Shown piece by piece: positions 15,483-29,118 of a DNA stretch of 64,000 nt. Within the stretch, counting starts at the first letter, position 1; every line of letters starts with the position of its first letter. The stretch comes from Panonychus citri (taxonomy: Eukaryota > Arthropoda > Arachnida > Trombidiformes > Tetranychidae), in contig NW_026515514.1 of NCBI RefSeq assembly GCF_014898815.1, positions 434,001 to 498,000 of the forward strand. The letters are read 5' to 3'. The notes under the pieces are model-generated. The model was not told where the DNA came from and made no database searches. It saw only the letters and a list, made by a program, of their open reading frames with translations. Both the position numbers and the translations under genes were made by a program.

Positions 15483-17319
15483 CTCGCCACAATGAACTTT
15501 CCCGAGCTCCTGGAACCCAATAAGCCCACATTTGAACGATATTGAACGGCGATGAACAGCAAATATAGCACATGATTATTGTTACCGTTAATTTGATTGT
15601 TTTAATTTTGGCTTTTGAAAAGTAGGCTGTTGAATGGCTTCGAGGTGTACAACGATCTGTATTGATACTAGAGGTTCGTCGAGTTGATGTTGATGATGAT
15701 AATGTTGAGGTTGGAGGTGCTAATGATGTAGTTGATGGATTTACAACTGTTGGGCTCGTTGTTGTAAGTATTTTCATTGAATTTGGTAACATTGATGAAG
15801 ATGAAGATGATAATGATGAAGGAGTAACATGATTGATTGAGTTCCCATTTAATTCATTTTTACCTTGTAACTTTTGTGACACTTGAGTGTTGGTTACCTC
15901 ATGGGTAAGATTAATGTTACTATTATTGAAATTTATCTGAGAATCGTGATTAAGATCAATAATTTTGGGATGGTCAATATTATTTTGACGTTTTAATGTT
16001 TTAATTCTAGTAAATGGATGACCCAGTTTACTGAGGAAATGTTTTGATTCTGATTCTGTTGTTCCGATAACTGTTGATGGAGATGATAAGGAACAAGTTA
16101 CATTATTAATCTTATCACTATTATCACTAATCATCTTATTATTATTGAATCGATTATTGGTAATTACTCGAAATGAATCAACCGTAATTGATTCATGACT
16201 TGGTTCATGGCTTGAAATTGGACTATTCAAATGGAAATCAGTTGATTGAATGGTCGATGTTGTTTTCTGCTGTGTTGGAGATTGATTTAAATTTGAACTT
16301 TGCTGATGAACATTATGAGAATTAACTGATTGAATATTTCCGCTTAAACGGGTTAATCCGGCTTTTTTAATTCGTCGGCCATTTTTCCATAATTCAGAGC
16401 AAATATTGGAAAAGGTGAATATGATAATAGTAAAGGGAATAAAGAAAGATGAAAACGCATACCAGGTAACATATAATCTTTCACCATAGGGCTGAATAAA
16501 TGTTCCCCAGCATTCATATACCTGTGGATTATTTGGTATTTGATGATATGAGAAAATAAGTAACTGAGGCAGGCAACAGATTAAGGCTAATCCCCAGGCG
16601 ATGGAGACTTTAAGATTAGATCTATTGAGTCGAGATCGAGATTCTAATGGATAACAAATTGCTCTGTAACGGTCAATCGCTGTTGCACAAAGTGTAAATG
16701 AAGATAAATAAGGTCCCAATAGTTGGAGATATTTAATTCCTTTGCATAATATATGACCACCATAAAAGTGTTCAGTTATCTCCCAGATGAGTTGAGGTAA
16801 GACATTAGTAAATGCTGTGATTAGATCGGCTATCGATAAGTGTAGTAGGAAAAAGTACATTCGACGAAGTTTAATTCGGCTTAAAATTAGTGCCAAAAGA
16901 ACTGATGTATTTCCGAAAACAATCATTACAAAAATTGCAGATAAAGTGATAATCTCAATGATTGCAAGGTTCTCATCACGAGAATAGCTGGATGATGAGG
17001 ATGAAGATGAAGAGGATGAGGATGAGTGTGTAACTAAAGCGACAACTGATGAGGATGAAGATGTCAAGTTATTGCTATTGTTGTTCGTGGTGGAGGTTGT
17101 GTTGATATTACTATGATTATTATCAATTGTAGTTGCAATCAAAAGTGAGGATAAAGTTGGCAAAGTTGATTCATTAAATGAATTAGCTGATGAAGTTGAC
17201 AAAATCTCTGTTGATATTGTTGATAATAATGAGATCATTTTAACAGGTTTCCAATTTAACAAGTGAAATATTATGATAATTATGTAATTAGTTGGTTCTA
17301 ATCTTGGAAAGTTAATCAC
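15483..17319 (-). CDS. Oxytocin/vasopressin-like (inotocin-type) GPCR, exon with TM1-TM6, partial
   Basis: Rhodopsin-class neuropeptide receptor, expected at the plasma membrane. The N-terminus (about residues 28-115) is Ser/Thr/Asn-rich with several N-x-S/T glycosylation sequons. TM1 (about 118-147) holds the GN motif, TM2 has LSIADL, and TM3 ends in IDRYRAICYPL. Cysteines at the top of TM3 (HILCKG) and in loop 2 (YECWGTF) can form the usual disulfide. Loop 2 plus TM5 read CWGTFIQPYGERLYVTW, closely matching the vasopressin/oxytocin receptor signature CWxTFIQPWGxRxYVTW. TM6 ends IVQMWAYW, again family-like. Loop 3 is very long (about 260 residues, low complexity). The exon ends in a GAG|GTGAGT donor (phase 1) just after TM6, where vertebrate vasopressin/oxytocin receptor genes also carry an intron. 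Oddity: the CWxP motif of TM6 reads CSSP. Start: ATG at 17319 opens the frame; ATG at 17238 is also plausible. TM7 and the C-tail are missing. The related CCAP receptor is a weaker alternative. Confidence 0.85.
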
Positions 17320-19583
17320 AACATCAAAAGAATTAATTAATTTTCAAAGGAAATTAACAGTAATCAGTAGGGTTCAATGTCGAAAACTTTTGATAATAAT
17401 AATATCTCTTTGGAAGATAATATAAAACCCAAATTTCGATAAATTTCAAGTTAAACTGAGAAAAAGTTTCACAGTAATTATACTAAATTCATGAGATGAT
17501 CTTTAATTAGAGGCACTTTGATTTGTCATTTTATTTCAATTAGTTTAATGAGAAACTGATTTTTCACTTTTACCTGAAAAAAAAACAATTAAAAGAAATC
17601 AAGTCTTCAGGTCACTTTTATATCTCGAGGTGATGAAAGGTAATAACTGTAATTATCGGTTAATTATTAAGCAACTCTTGGAAACTATTCTGCCGATAAT
17701 TAATATTATCAGTAAGTGTTAATTGTTAGAATGATTTTTCCATTGTTAATTTTAAACTTTGATGTAAATAATAAAAGAGATAAAGTGATGTTGGTGTCGT
17801 TTAGAAACAAAATAACTCACTGAATGGATAAAGTTCTGTGAGAGAAGTGATGAGAAGCTCACTTATCTTCACCAATCTCATCCTCATCTTTTCCTCATCC
17901 CTTTGTATTGATTTGTTCTTACATTTTCTCTCTCTTTCTCTTTTTCCTCTGTCTTTCGTTTATCATCATCGTTTTTCTTACGCAGGCTCCTAACGAAAAA
18001 ATATATTAACACAAAACCAAAGAACAACAACAACGATTCTCAAAAAGATACATACTAATAGAGAATAAGGTTCAATTCGAGTTACAATTATTCTGTACTT
18101 TTGTTCATCATTCGAGGAACAATCGATGATCGATCCCTCTAAAAGAAGTGGGCGTTCGAAGAGGCAAGAAAATAACATGATAGAAAAACATGGAATAGGT
18201 GAATAACTCGTAATTCTTTTCATCATTTAACTCATTTATTACCTTTGAATTATCGCATTTTGTTAATCAAAACTTACGACAGAAAACACTTTACACATCC
18301 TATGTAGAAACAGTTCTAATCCTGTTTTTCTTGTTCTCTCTCTCTCTCTCTCTCTTGTTTTAATCAAACCGATCGAATTGAATTGCTGGCAATCTAAATA
18401 GTTCAATAAGAATATTGAATTATATCGGAAAAGGCAGGGAATATTTACTTTTTTTCTATGATTCTCATGGAGAAAAAAAAGTTCATAAACTTGATCAATG
18501 TTTCTCTTGATTATCATTTGACTTTTTATTGGAATTAACAAAAGTCTTTGTATTAATATTCGTGATTAGATTGACAGTTTATTTTAGTACATTCTTGGCA
18601 AAGAGTAGTAAAAACTGATCCAAATGTTTATTAATCTAAATTAGTAACAGTAATTTAAGATTTACTCATAATCAACTGATTTCTACGTGATAATTGACCC
18701 TCGGGCAAGAAAAAAAAATAACCAGGGAAATGAATAAATCTGCCCTTGAAATAATAATCTGAATGGTTAATTCATCAACAACAAAAAGAGTAAGTTAATT
18801 ATTGAAAAAGAAAAAAGTTTTCAAGTTGGTTTAATAGAAAGTAAAAACTTTTCTAATAAAAAATTTAACTGATTGTTGTAAATTAATTACGATTGCATAA
18901 CTACACATATTTATCTCCCTAGACTCATTAATCTATCACAATAATGTTATTATTTTAGAGAAAGTTTTAGTTTCTGGTTTGAAGAAAATAAAATTACAGC
19001 ATTCAAGGTTATCTTCGTATTCATGGACATTCGGGTTGAGGCCAACTAATTCAATTCCAACTCACTCTTTCTCCTTTTCTTTTCTTCTATTTTATCATCT
19101 TCTTATCATCTCTCTCTCTCTCACACACACTCTCTCACTCTCTGAATTTTCATCTCTCTGAATCAATGAAACAATTTGGGAAAAAAGTTCACCTTGCTTA
19201 CGATATAATCTTATTTGTCTTTATATTTATAACCACGTTCATCGTATAAACGAATTAAAAATTAAACAACAATCTTTATTCAGGTCAAGTTCTAACACTA
19301 TTAATTTAGTTTCGCATTCGCAACAATTATTATCATTAACGATTTTACAGTTTTCACTAATTTTCATTTTCTGTTCCTCGTTTACAATACTACAATCAAC
19401 AAGATCACAAATTCGAAGCTTATTATCATTATTATTATTAATATGTTTGTATTCAAATGTGAAAAGGTTTGCTTATTAATTATTATTTAAATTTACGCCA
19501 GTTTAGTGTAACTGTGATTAACTTTTAATTCGGATCAATTATTGAGGATTAACGGTAAATGTGAATTGTTATATGTTTTACAA
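17320..19583. other. Intergenic, divergently flanked
   Basis: Lies between the 5' ends of the minus-strand GPCR and the plus-strand ankyrin/SOCS gene, so it may carry both promoters. It has short CT and CA tracts near 18330-18355 and 19110-19141. I see no coding exon and cannot identify a core promoter element with confidence. An in-frame stop at 19515 precedes the ankyrin gene ATG. Confidence 0.5.
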
Positions 19584-21480
19584 ATGTGCTTGAATCTTCA
19601 ATGTAATTCATCAATGATTAGCTACTTTAATTCAACGACAATTACCTTTGAATTTGTGGTTAAATATCTGGTCGAATTACTTTCCTGGATTAATTTAAGT
19701 GACACCGAATTAGAGGAAATAGTTAAACATGCAATTAGCAAAAACGATTTAGATCAACTTGTATCAACATTATGGGTAAGTTAATCAATGATTTTCTTTA
19801 GTAAATTAAATCAATCAAGAGACAATTAGTTAATGATATTGTTATTACATGGAGATAGACTCAATGAGACTACAATACTTTTCTCACATAATCAATGTAT
19901 TTAAAATTCAAGGCTGACAATTGACTGATTAATTGTCCATTCAAATTGTAATTACATTGTAATTTAATTGTTCACTGAATCGATGAAGTGAAGTAAACAA
20001 CATTCACCGAAATCAATTGTTTATATGAAAACGTTTCAAGATTGAGACAATTGGTAACAATTTATTGCGACAATGAGAAAACAATTAAGATTGAGAACTC
20101 ACAATTTAAGATTCAATAGACTCAGAAAATGAGATTGATTTAAATGAGTTTTCTTTATGATTATCTAATTACTAGAAAGTTGGACCCAAAAGAAGATCTC
20201 AGATAACTTCACTAATCCTTCAAGCATGTGGATCACTTAATCGAACCGAAATGATTAATTATCTTCTTGATCAACAATTAATTAATCCTCATATATGGAA
20301 AGATCGATATGAATGGTCACCATTACATAAGGCTGTTTATAAACGCGATCTCCAATTAGTTAAACTGCTAATCTCTCGAGGTGAGTTAATCTAATCTTCT
20401 TACTCTTTCTATCTCGCTGTTAATCCGGTAATCAGAAATTCAAATGATTACATGAAACTTGATGGATTCGTTAATCTATTTGGTAAAGAAAACCTTCAAA
20501 TATTGTTAAGGTAAACGGGAAATAAAAAAGCTCAACTTTTTGTCTTAATTTAACCTTAATTAAAACCTAATTATCATCACCATTAAATCATGATCACTTT
20601 CAATCAAAATTTACATCTAAATACACACTATTATCATACTGAAGGTCGAAACAATTTAACTCAAGTAGTATGATTAACTACTTACCATTAAGATTACAAT
20701 TGATTTCAACTATCAATTTAATATCATAAACAATGATTAGTGTGATTAAAGTGATTAAGAATCCAAACTAATCGATTTTTTCAGTTTCTTGAACTTGATT
20801 AACGACCACCATTTAAGTGTCAGCATCTTTTAATTAGAATTTGTTTAATTAGTCTGAGAAAAAAATTCTTTCTGTTTATCTTATCCAAAGGTGTTGATAT
20901 TTATTGTCGAGAGATTAACGGTAATACACCTCTTCATATCGCCATTCAAAGTGTCCGTAATCCTCCGAGTGGACTTAATGATGACCATTCAAAGAACCAA
21001 TTAATTGAGATAATTACCCTTTTATTGGAAACTGATAACAATTTAAAGCAACAATCAACTGGTCCAGATGAGCGTTTGGTTAATTTGAACAACAATTTCG
21101 GTAAATCAGCTTTACATTATTGTGTTGATTTGGATCCATCGCCGTTAACAATTCAATTGATCTACATGCTAATCAATGGCGGAGCAAATGTTGACCTTAT
21201 CGATTCCAAAGGACGAACTCCTTTTTTTCACCTTGCTACTGAACATAAACGATCACTGGTTCGATCTGATAATTTACCGTTATCTCCATTCATCGCTATA
21301 CTTACAGATTCTCATTGTGATCAACTTAATTATAACCAAATTAACGGTAAAATGTCCTCATTGAAAAATCTTTGTCGTCAATTGATTCAAAATCATTTCC
21401 AATCAAATAATTTCAATTGTTTAAAAGGTTTACTACCAAATGAATTAATCAATTATCTTAATCGATTACTGGTTAAATAA
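19584..21480 (+). CDS. Ankyrin-repeat protein with C-terminal SOCS-box-like segment (ASB-like)
   Basis: Three exons, 19584-19775, 20176-20380 and 20891-21480, give about 328 residues. Junctions are GT-AG, phase 0 then phase 1, and both keep the frame. ATG 19584 is the first ATG after an in-frame stop at 19515; an additional upstream exon cannot be excluded. Ankyrin repeats are visible as WSPLHKAVYKRDLQLVKLLI, GNTPLHIAIQS, KSALHYCVD and GANVDLIDSKGRTPFFHLAT. The C-terminus, from SSLKNLCRQLIQNHF to LPNELINYLNRLL, resembles the SOCS box of ASB proteins (LxxLCRxxI then a leucine-proline stretch and YL). Family members act as substrate receptors of Elongin B/C-Cullin5 ubiquitin ligases. That role is inferred here; the ankyrin call is firm and the SOCS-box call moderate. 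The substrate is unknown. Confidence 0.8.
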
Positions 21481-21511
21481 TAATTCTTGATGAAGAAAAA
21501 AAAACAATCAC

Positions 21512-21517
21512 AATAAA
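21512..21517 (+). terminator. Candidate poly(A) signal AATAAA
   Basis: A canonical AATAAA hexamer 32 bases after the stop codon of the ankyrin/SOCS gene. Its position fits, but the motif is common in AT-rich DNA. Confidence 0.4.
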
Positions 21518-23290
21518 GACAATCAATCAAATCCACCGAATCAATTTCTATTGTTAATTGTTATTAATATTATCAAGCTAAAGAAAAATAAACAATTTAA
21601 TTCATGATAAGATTTAACCATAAATAATTAAGATTTAATGAGAATTGTAAAATCAGTTAATCAATCATTGTTTCTAGCTCATAGTTAATTGTTAGTTAAT
21701 TGTCTGAAAGACTTGGGTGAAATTAAAACTAACTAGACTCAATCAGGGTTAATTTAATTTTCGTGAATAATTATGATTAACTTTGAACAATTTGAAATAA
21801 TAGTCGTTTAATTGAATGAATTTTCAAATCAATTATACGATTTTAACTATTAATTAAGTCTTCATCAGTAATTTCAGATTTGACCATTTCCTTAATTGTT
21901 ATAAAGGTAAATTGATTGCTAATGATTGTGCGATCAGCCTTGAACCCAAGTTCATGAAACCAAATTATTATTAAATTTAAATTTCATTTAAATTAAACAA
22001 ATATTTACAAATTAATAATATTGATCATATTGATTAACTGGATCAGTTTAGCCAATTGATTATGGTGTAAGGGAATCGTAATCAAATGAATACTTTCAAT
22101 TGAATGATAATAATTTTAAGAAAAACAGTTTTTAATTTGCCCGAAGGTAAATCGAGAAAAATGAGAGAAAATTAAAATCCTTAATTCAGCCAATTTATAG
22201 ATGAAGATAATTAACTGAAAAATTTGAAAGTTGATCAACACCATTTGATTGTTGATTTATATTAATAATAGATTGTTGTGGTTTTACCAAGGTTTAATGT
22301 CCAACCAATTAATTACCTTGACCCATCTTCTTATTATAACAATCAATTAAAAATGATGCAATTAAATGAAAATTAACCTTGTTGTGTAATCACCTTTTTC
22401 CTGATTACAATTTCATTCACTATCAATTTACAAACTAATCTCATGATTTCCGGTCAAGGTACTTGATCATCCGTAATGATCAAATCGATCGAGTTTTTTT
22501 CCTCAGCTTCTTGTTAACTAGAATCATTATCGGAAACCATTTAATTTAATGATAGTGAAAATCTCGTAAAGTTAGTCATCGTTAATCGTATAAATGCCAC
22601 AACATGTTTGCTTTAAGTCTTATTCAATTAGATGTTTGTTGCACTCAATAAGTAAAATTGATACAACAAGTCATGTAACGTCATCTGTTGATGAGTTTTA
22701 TCATATACCATGGAAAACCTTCATTTGAAATAAAGTTAAACAAATGGGCAAGATGTGGTTAACCTGAATATGAATTGAAAATGACATATTAAAATGCTTT
22801 TTCTGTGACACCGTTTTTAAGATTGAAAAAGCTTAATTAAGCATTCATTAAAGCTTGAACATATCGGTTAGTCAATGTTTTCAATTAGAATGAAAAACTA
22901 AGCACTAACGTAACGAATAATTAAGATAGAAAATAAGTGTAAGAGAATGTTAGAAGTTGTAAGAGAAAACGAGAAGCTAAGAGAAAAAAATTGAATAGAA
23001 TTTTAGTTATTATTATTATTTTGATTAGGATTTTTGACTCACTTTGGTATTAACCATGTGTTAAAATACTCTCATTCTCTACAAGTACTCGATTTTCAGT
23101 TTCACTGAAGCTGAAAACTGATCTGGAACATGCAGTAGATGCAATTTTTACAACCACGTAACTGTTAACAAATACGTGGTTTTTTGGGATAAAAAGGTGT
23201 AAATACGTCCTGAAAGCCGAGTGAATGTTCTACCGATTTTTATAATAATAAATTGTATCAAAAAAGTGGTAGAAAAGCACGTTTGATTAA

Positions 23291-23455
23291 GTAAATCAAG
23301 TTAATGGTCTTATTGTTGAAGAAAATATTGACCAAATTGTAACTGATTTAACCAATTTAAGTATTTATATTCCTGATTTGCCAACTCATGCTGAATTTCT
23401 ACAACAATTAAGTATATATGGTTATCTATTTTCTACCTTTGAGGGATTAAATTAA
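23291..23455 (+). pseudogene. Small coding-like ORF fragment, unidentified
   Basis: A 54-codon frame closed by TAA at 23453-23455 with a non-repetitive, protein-like composition (for example NLSIYIPDLPTHAEFLQQL). An in-frame stop lies just upstream, no ATG opens it, and downstream frames close quickly. It could be a remnant of a mobile element or gene, or one exon of an unrecognised gene. I do not recognise the family. Confidence 0.25.
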
Positions 23456-23642
23456 GTTTTTCGAAAAAATTTGATCAATTTTCATTAATTTCAATGTTCC
23501 CTCTTTACAAATTCATTGCAAAAAAGTGGACAATTTTAGGTACTTGACTGTAATTGGTATTGATAAAAAATGGAATAGATTAGTAGATTATTTTGAACAA
23601 TTAACTCACATATACAGGGCGTAACAAAGTAGTGAAGAATAC

Positions 23643-23767
23643 GGATGATGCATCCGGAAGCTGATTTATCTCCCTGAAGTGGGAGAAACTGATCAAAGTA
23701 GGTGGAAGAGAAACTTCCGGTGGGAACTTCGGCCAGTGGGTGGAAGTATATTCCGGGTGCATCATCC
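23643..23767. repeat. Inverted repeat with 17-bp arms, possible mobile-element remnant
   Basis: Left arm 23643-23659 and right arm 23751-23767 are reverse complements with one mismatch, separated by about 91 bases. The segment is clearly GC-richer than its surroundings and contains repeated GTGGGAACTTC-like and GTGGGTGGAAG-like words. An uninterrupted minus-strand frame spans it, but its peptide is not recognised. A degraded terminal-inverted-repeat element is a possible explanation. Confidence 0.45.
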
Positions 23768-26360
23768 ACTTCCAGTGGGAACAATTTTTACCCGATTTGG
23801 GTGAAGTTTTTTGCTTATTTGCACCCTTTTAAGGTGAAATTTTTTTCTCTTTCTTTTTGTATCTTTTTGTTTGTATCTTTTTTTTCTTTTGCTTAACCGT
23901 AATGACTAATTTTTTTAAACGTTTGCGAGCAAATTGCTTATTATTATTGACTTGATTGACGACTCGTTAGATGTCACTACTGTAATTCAGTTGAAATTAA
24001 TCCAAATATAAACTTTCCTAAATCAACATCAAATTAGATTAATTTAATAAATCAATGATGAAAGACTTCTCAAAACAGCTTTTAATCCGTTCGACTTTAA
24101 CTAAAGTGTTATTAATTATTCAATAAGTAAAAATTATACTCAACTTAACGGTATGAAGTAAGCCGTAAATGGTTGCCAGCATCAATGTAACCAATCCATT
24201 CACACTGACATAACATTGATAGTCACAATTATATAACTGGTCATCATTTGATGAAAGATGGCTAATCAAATGGTAACAATGTATTGAATGAATATGCAAA
24301 TAAGTTACGATAACTTGGAATAACAATAGTAAGTGTAATACATAAAAAAAGTAATATTTTGTTTGAGATAAAATAAATACACTAAACAATTTACATGATC
24401 ACCCAAATGAACAATAAAATTTGTATGATTACCATTGGTTTTCAGTATTATCAACATGATGATATGCTGTTGACTTGCTTTTTTTGCTTGATGATATATT
24501 TTGATAATAATATAATATAAAATAGTCAAAGGGGTGGTTCAATTAGTCTCACGGGTATAAACACAGGAGTATGTGTATGGGAGTTGAGACGTATTTATAT
24601 CGGTTCTGATAGAGAGCAAAAAAGGGCTTACGAACTCAATTTCTGGGCTTATTTCATTCATTCCCATGGTAATTTGTATCAATCTATGTGATATTATTAT
24701 AATATGAAAATCTAAAAACGCCTAAACACAATTATCGATCGAAATGTAAACTGTATGAAAACCCAAAGTATTATTATTATATTAGCATTTTCATTGACCA
24801 ATTCAATGTTTATCTTATTGTTATTATACAATTAGATGGACAAGTTGACAATCCTGATAAATTTCATGAGAGTTAATGAATTGTTTTTAAATTTTGAAAC
24901 TATTCAATTTCAAATGGGAATAATATTGATTAGTGAGGCAAATTTATTCGAGTGAGTATTTATTTTTTTACCTTGACTTTTGTGTAAAAATGTTAATATA
25001 ATGAATGGGGAAAATGAGTGTTAACTGTTCAGGGAAAATGGTAATGGTGATGACGATGATGATAATAAATGAAATGGTGTCTCTCTCGTTCAACAAATGG
25101 ATAAGTTTCTTTATCTGCACCATGAGGTTCAGTTTATTCATAAATTGTGATATTAATTTGGTGTCTTATGTTTATCTGTTTGCAAGATGTATAAATATTA
25201 TGAGAAATATTGTCAACAGTAACTTTGGATTCTCTCATTAACATTATGATCACCAGAGGATTATATTATTGCCATAATGTTGTGTGTATGTGGATATTGA
25301 TGTGGATGGGGAGGTAGATATATGTATAAGAATGATGAGTGGAATAAAAAAAATAAGGATGAAAATGATGATGAGAATAAGTATCGAAAGAGAAAGAGAC
25401 AGAGGTATTTATTAGAAGGATAATTTCAGAGAAAAGTTTCCCAAGAGAGTTTGATAGGAAAAGGATGAGAAGAATGAAAAGAGAAGATGAGAAGATATTT
25501 TGTTGGATGATGATGAGAATGATGAAGAAGAAGAAGAAAAAAGTACCACTCGGGAAAAGGAAGCAAAAGACTAGGCTTTAGTTGTCGTGGCAAAATGTCC
25601 CATGGGGTTGATTGGAATAAATGAAGAAGATGATGATGATGATGATGTGGAAGATGAGGATAAGAATGAAAATGAAAATGAGAAAGAAAATCAAAAAGGG
25701 GAGAAAGAAACGATAGATACCCTTTGAGAAGAAGAAGAGAGATGAGAGAAAAGAGAAAACGAAAATAAAGAGAAAGAATGAAAATAAGATGAAGATGAAA
25801 GACTGACCCCCTTTATCTCCTTGAGGGAGAAAGAAAAGTAGGAATGGAAGATGAACGAAGTTGAAATGGGTGGAAATTCAGAGAATTCGGAGAGAAAGTC
25901 AAAGTTTATCTCAATCCATTGGGAGTTAATTCTGCAGGAAAGAAACTTCATTTTACCTTTTTTATCTTCTTCATCATCTTGATTCTTCTTCTTTTTTTAT
26001 ATATCTAAACTCTTATGTAAACTGTATAAGAGGTGAAATAAAGTTGGTGTAGAAAAGGGAAAAAAAGAAATAAAAGAAGAGTAATAAGGAAGGAAGATTC
26101 ATGTTCATGAGAATTCTGAATTGAAGTTGATTCTGTTGAGTAAAGAAAAGCTGGAAAAGTTTATTCTCTTCTATCAGAGAAACTCTGTATTCCCCATGAG
26201 GATAGACTAGAAAGTAACCTCAAGGGAACCATAGCTTCAAATGATTTCCCCTTCGTTATCCCTTCGATTCTTGTACATTATATTTATATTGATGAGACAG
26301 CGCAAACGAGACTAGGATCGAATGAGAGAGTCGAATAATTTGAAAAAAGAGGAAAGAAAA

Positions 26361-26363
<3 letters not shown>

Positions 26364-26396
<33 letters not shown>
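26364..26396. repeat. (AG)n microsatellite
   Basis: AG dinucleotide run in purine-rich DNA about 520 bases before the zinc-finger gene start codon. Confidence 0.9.
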
Positions 26397-26401
<5 letters not shown>

Positions 26402-26917
26402 CAAAGTAAAAGGTAGAAAAGGTAGAAAACTCTGTTTATCTAACGCACACAGAGAGAAATAGGTGATATTACAGTCTCCCGATTTTTATATGATAATAAT
26501 ACATAAGCTGTAGATATAATAGACACTCTGTAGCATCCAGTTAGTTCATGTCTATCCTGGGGCTTTACTCCCTTCATCAATTCCCGATGGAATCGCTTCT
26601 TCATCATCTTCTTACACAGAATATATGAGCTTTCGAAGGAGAAAGTGGATTGAACAAAAGTTACTCATGAGTCTGACTTTTCTCGATTTCGCCACATTCT
26701 CAGTTTGATTATGTTATCATCATGAAGCAAAATTTCTCGAACCTTTAACATGACAGAATTTATTTCTCAGTGAAACAAAAAGTTCCAAGTTTTTTTTCCT
26801 CGATTTTCGCATTTGAATAGTTATTATTATTTTCCGAATGTGATCAAAGGATAGATTTTGTTGCTGTTTATGTGGATATTTTTATCGTTTGTGATGATAT
26901 TTTATTAGAAAACGAAA

Positions 26918-29077
26918 ATGTCCAATTTGTTGTTAACCAGTTCTCAAGATGATTCTAATGAACTTTCTTCAATGTCAATGTTGTCTCGAAATCGCCGGAA
27001 ACAAGCTCAACCTCGACCATTAAAGCGTAAGTACTAATAACATCTCACGTATTTTAGTTATTTATCATAATGTGGAAAAGTTTACTTTCAATCGTAATAT
27101 TTAACGAACCTATTAAAATTTCGAATTTATTTGAAATATTGTTAATTAACTACCTATCGATGAAAGTTAATTAATCAATTAGTTCGATATTCAAGTTTCG
27201 ATTGAATACATGTTAATCTATGAGATTTAACTGTCAATGATTCAATTGTTTGAACGATTTCTGAAACTCGATCTCTTGACAGAATTATGAACATAATTTA
27301 TATTTGTTATTTTCATATCGATCATGTATCGAGTTATTAATCTAATATATGTCGATTTCATCGCAATTGATTCGAGATTTAATTTATGACTGATATAATT
27401 ATATTTATGTCTATATTAGCTATGAGATTATAAATTTCAGTTGCATTACTGTTTCTGAATTTATCAGTAATTTCAGAATTTCTTATTAAGACAATTAACT
27501 AATCGATTTCCTGGATCAAACTAATTTATCTTGACTTTTTTGAAACCTCGAACATTATTATTGAACATTTCGGTTATTCTTCGATTGCTCGTTAAAATAA
27601 TACTCTTATGTCTAGCATGATTTTGAGAGTAATTAGTTTTCCAAGAACGAAGTGAGATTTTGATTACTGATATTTTCATCTCGAATCTTGTCAGAATTTT
27701 TCATGTTTAGATTGATTCCTTTGGTGAATTAACTGAAGTTTTATCTCATTAGCCCCAGAATCTTTTTCATAAAGTAAAAAAAATGATCTTAATGTAAATG
27801 AGAGAGAGAGAACGATTTTATCTCTAGTCTATTTTCAGTTTCATGATATTAGAAAAATTAATAAGAAATTAACAAAATAATCAGATAAAAACTCAAAAAA
27901 AATGATAATTAATCATGATTTAGAGTGTAGAATATTTTTTCAGGGGAGAATTGAATTTATCATTTTTTCATTGTTGATTTTTCATCTCTCTTTTTTCAAA
28001 TCTCTGAGTGAATTAAGAAACTTAACTTATGATGATTATCTTAATGAAAAGTAATTAGGAGACAGTTTATCAACTTATTCTCAGATCTTATTTGTATTTC
28101 CACCTTAACTGATCCATTGGACGATTATCATGGATAATTAGCTTGATTAGCTCACCGAGTAATTAACTTCTAATTAGAGATCAACAAAAACAATCATCAT
28201 TAACTAATTACAAAACAATTTTGCTTCATTGTTATTGACTGATAATCAGTGTTGCCAATTTGGTATCTTGATTAAGTAAAACATTCTGATTCTGTTAATC
28301 ATTTAGCAATGACAAATAATCCACCTATCAAATTCACCCTTTCATATACAATTAGTTGAATTACTTTTCGTATGAATGAAAATATTTTTGTTCTAATTGT
28401 AATTGATTAACTTAATCATTCTTGACAATAAAGATTAGTTTGTTTTCACTTATGTAGATGGCACCACCTTTTATGTTCTCGGTAATAAAGTTCAGTTAAT
28501 TAGATTAGACTGAGTTTCTTAATGAAGCTTGTTAATTATAGTCTTTACGAAATCATAAATTATCATTGGGTAGACTATGAGAAATGAATAGTTTTTCAAA
28601 ATAATTGATTGAAGTGATTAATTTAATGGTAATTGTCTCTTTTCAGATGATTTATCTCAAGGAAATAATAAAAACGACGAAGTCATTGAAGATGATATTT
28701 GCAACTCAGAATTTAACAATCAAAAACTAGATTTGGAATATGAAAGTGAAGGTAAGTTAATTTGATTATTGTCTTCATTCAATAGTAATTTACAATCAGT
28801 CTACTTGATTTTGTAGAAATTTTTTTCTGTCAAATAATCTAATTAACTGAATTACAGACTTAAGATTTTTTTCCCCTCACAAATGAGCTTAATGTTTGTT
28901 TGTTTTTCGAATGATTAAAATTGTGATGATCTTGATTATCACTGATGATTTTCTGTCTATTCTGTTATTCTGATTCTTTATTCAGTTTACAATGAATTTT
29001 TCTTTATTCTTTTTACTCTCATTCATCAGATGAATTATATTCAATGAATATACTCCTGAGATCAGATAACTTGCTCA

Positions 29078-29118
<41 letters not shown>

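Larger units (their letters stand above)
21481..26917. other. Intergenic region upstream of the zinc-finger gene
   Basis: No complete gene is supported. It contains a 54-codon broken ORF (23291-23455), a GC-richer inverted repeat (23643-23767), purine-rich low-complexity DNA from about 25300 to 26450 with GAT/GAA repeats on the plus strand, and a (GA)n run. The last few hundred bases should include the promoter and 5' UTR of the zinc-finger gene. An in-frame TAG at 26906 lies just before its ATG. Confidence 0.5.
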
